Shown: piece by piece, positions 6,964 through 9,727 of the stretch
How the letters are laid out: each line of letters starts with the position of its first letter
Numbering within the stretch: position 1 is the stretch's first letter
Program-made: the position numbers and the translations under genes
The notes under the pieces: generated by a model
The model's database searches: none
What the model saw: only the letters and a program-made list of their open reading frames with translations
Told to the model about the DNA's origin: nothing
NCBI GenBank assembly: GCA_024648655.1
Contig: JAGGDZ010000082.1
Coordinates: 1 to 9,727, forward strand
Origin: Chloroflexota bacterium
GTDB taxonomy: Bacteria; Chloroflexota; Dehalococcoidia; Lucifugimonadales; JADFKI01
Length of the DNA: 9,727 bases
Reading direction: 5' to 3'

Positions 6964-8343
6964 ATGAAGAGCATCCGCATAGCCCTCACCACTACAGCCC
7001 TGCTGGTGACAGCAGCCTTCGTATTCGCCGCCTGCTCTGCGCCTGAGCCGCAGACAACGACCGAAGCGCCAGCCGCTCAGTCGAGGCAGGCATCGACTTC
7101 GCAGCAGACTATCTCCCCTCCGGCAGCAGCCCCCACCGCTACCCTGCCACCTGCGAACACGCCAAAGCCCGCGCCAACCGCGACGCCGGTTCCCTCCAAG
7201 CCGGCACCCGCCGCGGAATCCGCCACACTTACCTCCGCGCACAAAATTACGCCTTCTACCGGCAACGAGCAGACCGTCCCCGAAATTCGCGGTATCGAAA
7301 GCTGGATAAACTCCGAGCCGTTTACATTCGAGGAGCAGCGCGGCAAGGTCGTGCTGGTCGATTTCTGGACATACACCTGCGTCAACTGCATCCGTACTCT
7401 GCCGTTCCTCAAGGCATGGCACGAAAAGTACGCAGATAAAGGGCTGGTTATTGTGGGCGTCCACACACCTGAGTTCGACTTCGAGAAAGATCGCGAGAAT
7501 GTCATTGAGGCGACGGAAGGCTTCGGGCTGGAGTGGCCTATCGCGCAGGACAACGACTTCAAGACGTGGCGCGCGTTCAACAACCGCTACTGGCCCGCCA
7601 AGTATCTTGTCGATAAGGACGGTCTAATCCGCTACACGCATTTCGGCGAGGGCGCTTACGAGGAGACTGAACTCTGGATACGCGGATTGCTCGAAGAGGC
7701 GGGCGCTGACTTGAGTGATGTGTCGGCGAGCACCATTCCTGAGCCTGACCATGCCACAGACTTGCGAACTAAGGATAGGGAGACAGGCCTCACACGAGAG
7801 ATATACGCCGGCTTCGAGCGAAACTACAGCGCTCTTCTGTCATCCGCGCCCTACGTGCTCCACCAAGAGTATTATGAAGAAGAGGACGCCGAACTTTTCT
7901 ATACCGATCCCGGCGAGTACCGCAACCACTTCCTGTATCTGCAGGGCCTCTGGCGTAATGAAGCCGAGCGCCTGGTTCACGCCCGCGAGACCGAGAACTA
8001 CGAGGACTATCTCGCGCTCAAGTTCAACGCCACCAGCGTCAATGCCGTGATGTCGCCCGTAAATGGCGGTGAATACGAGGTGCGCGTTTTGCTAAACGAC
8101 GAGCCTATCAGCCCGGAAGCGGCTGGCACGGATGTGATGTTCGACGCCGACGGCAATGGCTACATAGTCGTGGACTCCGCCCGAATGTACCACATCGTCA
8201 ACCTGTCCGAATACCAGAGCCACGAGCTAAAGCTGAGTTCCAACTCACCCGAGTTTTCCCTTTTCGCCTATACATTCGGCGCTTATGACGGCGGCGAACC
8301 TGCGCCGACCGGCCCAGAGGTCGCTGCGGCTAACGGAGGCTGA
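6964..8343 (+). CDS. Secreted lipoprotein with DipZ-type thioredoxin domain and C-terminal beta domain
   Basis: A 459-residue protein. The ATG at 6964 follows AGGAG (6952-6956) by 7 nt and begins a signal peptide; the ATG at 6922 would put 14 polar residues ahead of it. The signal ends at a lipobox-like FAAC with Cys24, so membrane anchoring outside the cytoplasm is likely. Residues about 28-90 are a Pro/Ala/Thr-rich tether. The thioredoxin-like domain (about 105-245) has active site WTYTCVNC (C139, C142) and YWPAKYLVD with the expected cis-proline P211. Residues about 275-440 match the carbohydrate-binding-module-like domain that follows the thioredoxin domain in Mycobacterium tuberculosis DipZ (HFLYLQGLW, DSARMYHIV, AYTFGAY). 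DipZ normally carries an N-terminal CcdA-like membrane part to supply electrons; it is absent here. The likely role is a thiol-disulfide reductase or oxidoreductase at the cell surface. It is followed 75 nt later by another redox-fold gene. Confidence 0.9.
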   Translation: MKSIRIALTTTALLVTAAFVFAACSAPEPQTTTEAPAAQSRQASTSQQTISPPAAAPTATLPPANTPKPAPTATPVPSKPAPAAESATLTSAHKITPSTGNEQTVPEIRGIESWINSEPFTFEEQRGKVVLVDFWTYTCVNCIRTLPFLKAWHEKYADKGLVIVGVHTPEFDFEKDRENVIEATEGFGLEWPIAQDNDFKTWRAFNNRYWPAKYLVDKDGLIRYTHFGEGAYEETELWIRGLLEEAGADLSDVSASTIPEPDHATDLRTKDRETGLTREIYAGFERNYSALLSSAPYVLHQEYYEEEDAELFYTDPGEYRNHFLYLQGLWRNEAERLVHARETENYEDYLALKFNATSVNAVMSPVNGGEYEVRVLLNDEPISPEAAGTDVMFDADGNGYIVVDSARMYHIVNLSEYQSHELKLSSNSPEFSLFAYTFGAYDGGEPAPTGPEVAAANGG

Positions 8344-8418
8344 GGGTGGCTGAACTCCGACAGACGGGGAATGTCTTAAGATCGTCGAATGCTTAAAATT
8401 ATCGAAGGAATGAGTGGG

Positions 8419-9366
8419 ATGACGCTCAATCGAAACACCGTAATCATCACCCTCGCCGCCGTCCTAATGCTGATGGCGTTTGCATGCGAGAGCATCGCAG
8501 CGCCATCAGGGCAAGCTGTGACCCAAGGTGGTGGCGACGAGCCGTTCACCGAAGTCGAGCTTATCAAGGGGCCGGTCTCGCCCGACGGCTTGCAGGCAAT
8601 CTTCGCTACACCGGACCTCGGGCCGGGTGAGCAGCGCGTCGCTGTCGTCCTCACTTCGGAGAAGGGACTCGTGCGCTCCCCCATAGCAACGCTCACATCC
8701 TACTACTACGCCGACGGCGCGGTCGAAGGCGAGATGCGCGACACTGCCGTCGCTCTGTTCAGGCCCTTCCCGCTTGGCACACGCGGCTTGTATGCTGCCC
8801 AAATGGAATTCGACTCCCCCGGTCAGTGGGGATTGGACATCGCCGTACTCGACGAGAACGCGAACACCCTGCGCGCCGAACTGCTCTTCGATGTGCCGGA
8901 GCAGACCGAGGCTCCCCCCAACGGAGCGGCAGCAACCGCGAGCGCCAGCAAAACCATGGCAACTCACAGCATCGAAGAACTGACAACCGGCACGCTCCGA
9001 GATACCGACCTCTACCAGATTAGCATCGCTGACGCTGTGCAGTCCGGTATGCCCACTGTCATCGTCATGGCAAGCCCGGCATTTTGCACCAACGCAGTCT
9101 GTGGTCCACAAGTCGATGTCCTAAGCGAACTCAAGAACGACTACAAGGGCAAGGCGCACTTCATACATGTGGACTTCTTCGACAACCCTGACGAAATTCA
9201 GGGCGACCTCACCCGCGCCCGCGTATCGCCCACAGTGCTGGAGTGGAACCTTCCAAGCACCGAATGGTCGTTCGTAGTGAACGCCGACGGCACAATCCAC
9301 CGGCGCTTCGAAGGTTTCGCGCCCATTGACGAACTCGAAGACGCGCTGCTGGAGGCGCTGGAGTAG
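8419..9366 (+). CDS. Secreted protein: N-terminal beta-rich domain plus thioredoxin-like domain with CX4C site
   Basis: I do not recognise a named family. I start it at the ATG at 8419: AAGGA (8405-8409) precedes it by 9 nt, and the product opens with a short basic segment and a hydrophobic stretch (8-22) ending at Cys23. An earlier in-frame ATG at 8389 has no ribosome binding site. The motif before Cys23 (AFAC) is a poor lipobox, so lipid attachment is uncertain. Residues about 43-160 look like an immunoglobulin-type or YtkA/FixH-like beta sandwich (GLYAAQMEF, GQWGLDIAVLD), followed by a Pro/Ala-rich hinge. Residues about 185-315 have a thioredoxin-like order: a strand TVIVMASP, then CTNAVC (C223, C228), a helix, HFIHVDFFD, and WSFVVNADGTI. 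The usual CXXC and the cis-Pro position are altered, so metal binding or peroxide/thiol chemistry are both open. It is probably co-transcribed with the upstream lipoprotein. Confidence 0.8.
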   Translation: MTLNRNTVIITLAAVLMLMAFACESIAAPSGQAVTQGGGDEPFTEVELIKGPVSPDGLQAIFATPDLGPGEQRVAVVLTSEKGLVRSPIATLTSYYYADGAVEGEMRDTAVALFRPFPLGTRGLYAAQMEFDSPGQWGLDIAVLDENANTLRAELLFDVPEQTEAPPNGAAATASASKTMATHSIEELTTGTLRDTDLYQISIADAVQSGMPTVIVMASPAFCTNAVCGPQVDVLSELKNDYKGKAHFIHVDFFDNPDEIQGDLTRARVSPTVLEWNLPSTEWSFVVNADGTIHRRFEGFAPIDELEDALLEALE

Positions 9367-9493
9367 GCGCGACAGACTGCTGCCCGCGATAGCGTAACTG
9401 TCCCATAGGGGCGGTGTGAAGTTTCGGAAGGATTGAACAAGACTCGGCAACCTACGATTTCAGACGCCGCGCGATTACGCCGCCGCCAATCAC
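9367..9493. other. Spacer after the redox gene pair
   Basis: No coding frame with recognisable content and no convincing terminator hairpin with a T run was found after the stop at 9366. The stretch separates the plus-strand redox pair from the minus-strand transposase relic. Confidence 0.4.
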
Positions 9494-9715
9494 TCAGTCT
9501 CTTGCTTCCTGCCTTCGCAGGGACAGGAATAGTTCCTGCGTGTGTCCGTCCACTCCCTCAGTGGAACTCCTGAATGTCACGCCGCAGTCGGCGCACTTGT
9601 ATCCGAATACCATAACGCGCTTGATATACAGGTCTTTTATCCGCTTCTGTAGGCGAATATGCCTGTGAAAGACGACTCCGGCGCGGTGTGGACACGATGA
9701 TGGGCGAGTGTCAGG
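9494..9715 (-). pseudogene. Decayed transposase zinc-ribbon fragment
   Basis: On the minus strand a 73-codon open frame runs from just after an in-frame TAG (9716-9718) to a TGA (9494-9496). It has no ATG near its beginning. The translation shows SCPHR, a basic segment IRLQKRIKDLYIKRV, then YKCADCGVTFRSS and EGVDG. This order resembles the N-terminal zinc ribbon of ISL3/ISNCY-like transposases, which have CPxxC, a basic K-D-x-Y-x-x-V stretch, a RYxCxxCgrTFR knuckle and a YPxGV motif. The second cysteine of the first knuckle appears as Arg (CGC where TGC is expected), and the frame ends before any catalytic domain. With an upstream stop, a lost ligand and a truncated end, I read it as an insertion-sequence relic. 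The family call rests on motif memory; a stand-alone zinc-ribbon peptide cannot be excluded. Confidence 0.55.
9506..9523. repeat. REP-like hairpin CCTGC-CTTC-GCAGG
   Basis: A perfect 5-bp stem (9508-9512 with 9517-9521) closes a CTTC loop and is extended by one wobble and one pair on the outside. TTCCTG and CAGGAA also face each other at 9506-9511 and 9524-9529, with a third TTCCTG at 9533-9538. The minus-strand form CCTGCGAAGGCAGG resembles the widespread 'TTCCCGCGAAAGCGGGAA' class of dispersed hairpins. It encodes the last few codons of the transposase relic, suggesting a junction there. There is no T run, so it is not a terminator. Confidence 0.45.
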
Positions 9716-9727
9716 CTACTTGACCTC

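Noticed and set aside
6880..7583. Minus-strand open frames of 194 and 168 codons opposite the DipZ-like lipoprotein
   Set aside because: They arise from the GC-rich Pro/Ala linker read backwards, giving Gly/Arg-rich low-complexity protein.
8389..8418. Earlier ATG for the CX4C protein
   Set aside because: There is no ribosome binding site ahead of 8389, and the ten extra residues would displace the signal peptide; 8419 has AAGGA at 9 nt.
8506..9111. A 201-codon minus-strand open frame opposite the CX4C protein gene
   Set aside because: It is the complement of a better-supported plus-strand gene with an export signal and ordered domains; the antisense translation has no recognisable motif.

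Overview
The window reads as a moderately GC-rich bacterial chromosome segment with densely packed genes and clear Shine-Dalgarno sequences. The DipZ-type redoxin domain on a lipoprotein, a decayed zinc-ribbon transposase and short tandem repeats of the TATCCATCCTG type in the spacers all remind me of Chloroflexota (Dehalococcoidia/SAR202-like) genomes. That placement is an inference from general resemblance, not from a marker gene.

Layout. (1) Positions 1-1317, plus strand: the C-terminal two thirds or so of an ABC-F ATPase, cut by the window edge. It converges on (2) a two-gene minus-strand unit at 3161-1419, an XdhC/CoxI-family maturation factor followed after 3 nt by a MobA/MocA-like nucleotidyltransferase. 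This is a molybdenum-cofactor maturation pair, but no molybdoenzyme is in the window. (3) A second minus-strand unit runs 6657-3386: a 3-hydroxyisobutyrate-dehydrogenase-like enzyme, an M16 zinc protease and a lactonase-type beta-propeller protein, with spacers of 63 and 32 nt. (4) A 306-nt divergent control region at 6658-6963 is rich in TCAGT/ACTGA pentamers, including four TCAG units at an exact 8-bp period. (5) A plus-strand pair runs 6964-9366. Its first gene encodes a secreted lipoprotein with a DipZ-type thioredoxin domain (CVNC) and the DipZ-type C-terminal beta domain. Its second encodes a secreted protein with an N-terminal beta-rich domain and a thioredoxin-like C-terminal domain carrying CX4C in place of CXXC. 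(6) The right end (9367-9727) holds a decayed transposase zinc-ribbon fragment on the minus strand, whose last codons lie in a small REP-like hairpin.

How the genes may work together. XdhC and the MocA-like protein would load and modify the cofactor of a xanthine-dehydrogenase/CO-dehydrogenase-type enzyme encoded elsewhere. The dehydrogenase/protease/lactonase unit has no obvious single pathway. The two redox proteins look like an extracytoplasmic thiol or metal-handling pair and are the most interesting part of the window. No CRISPR array, tRNA, rRNA or intact mobile element was seen.
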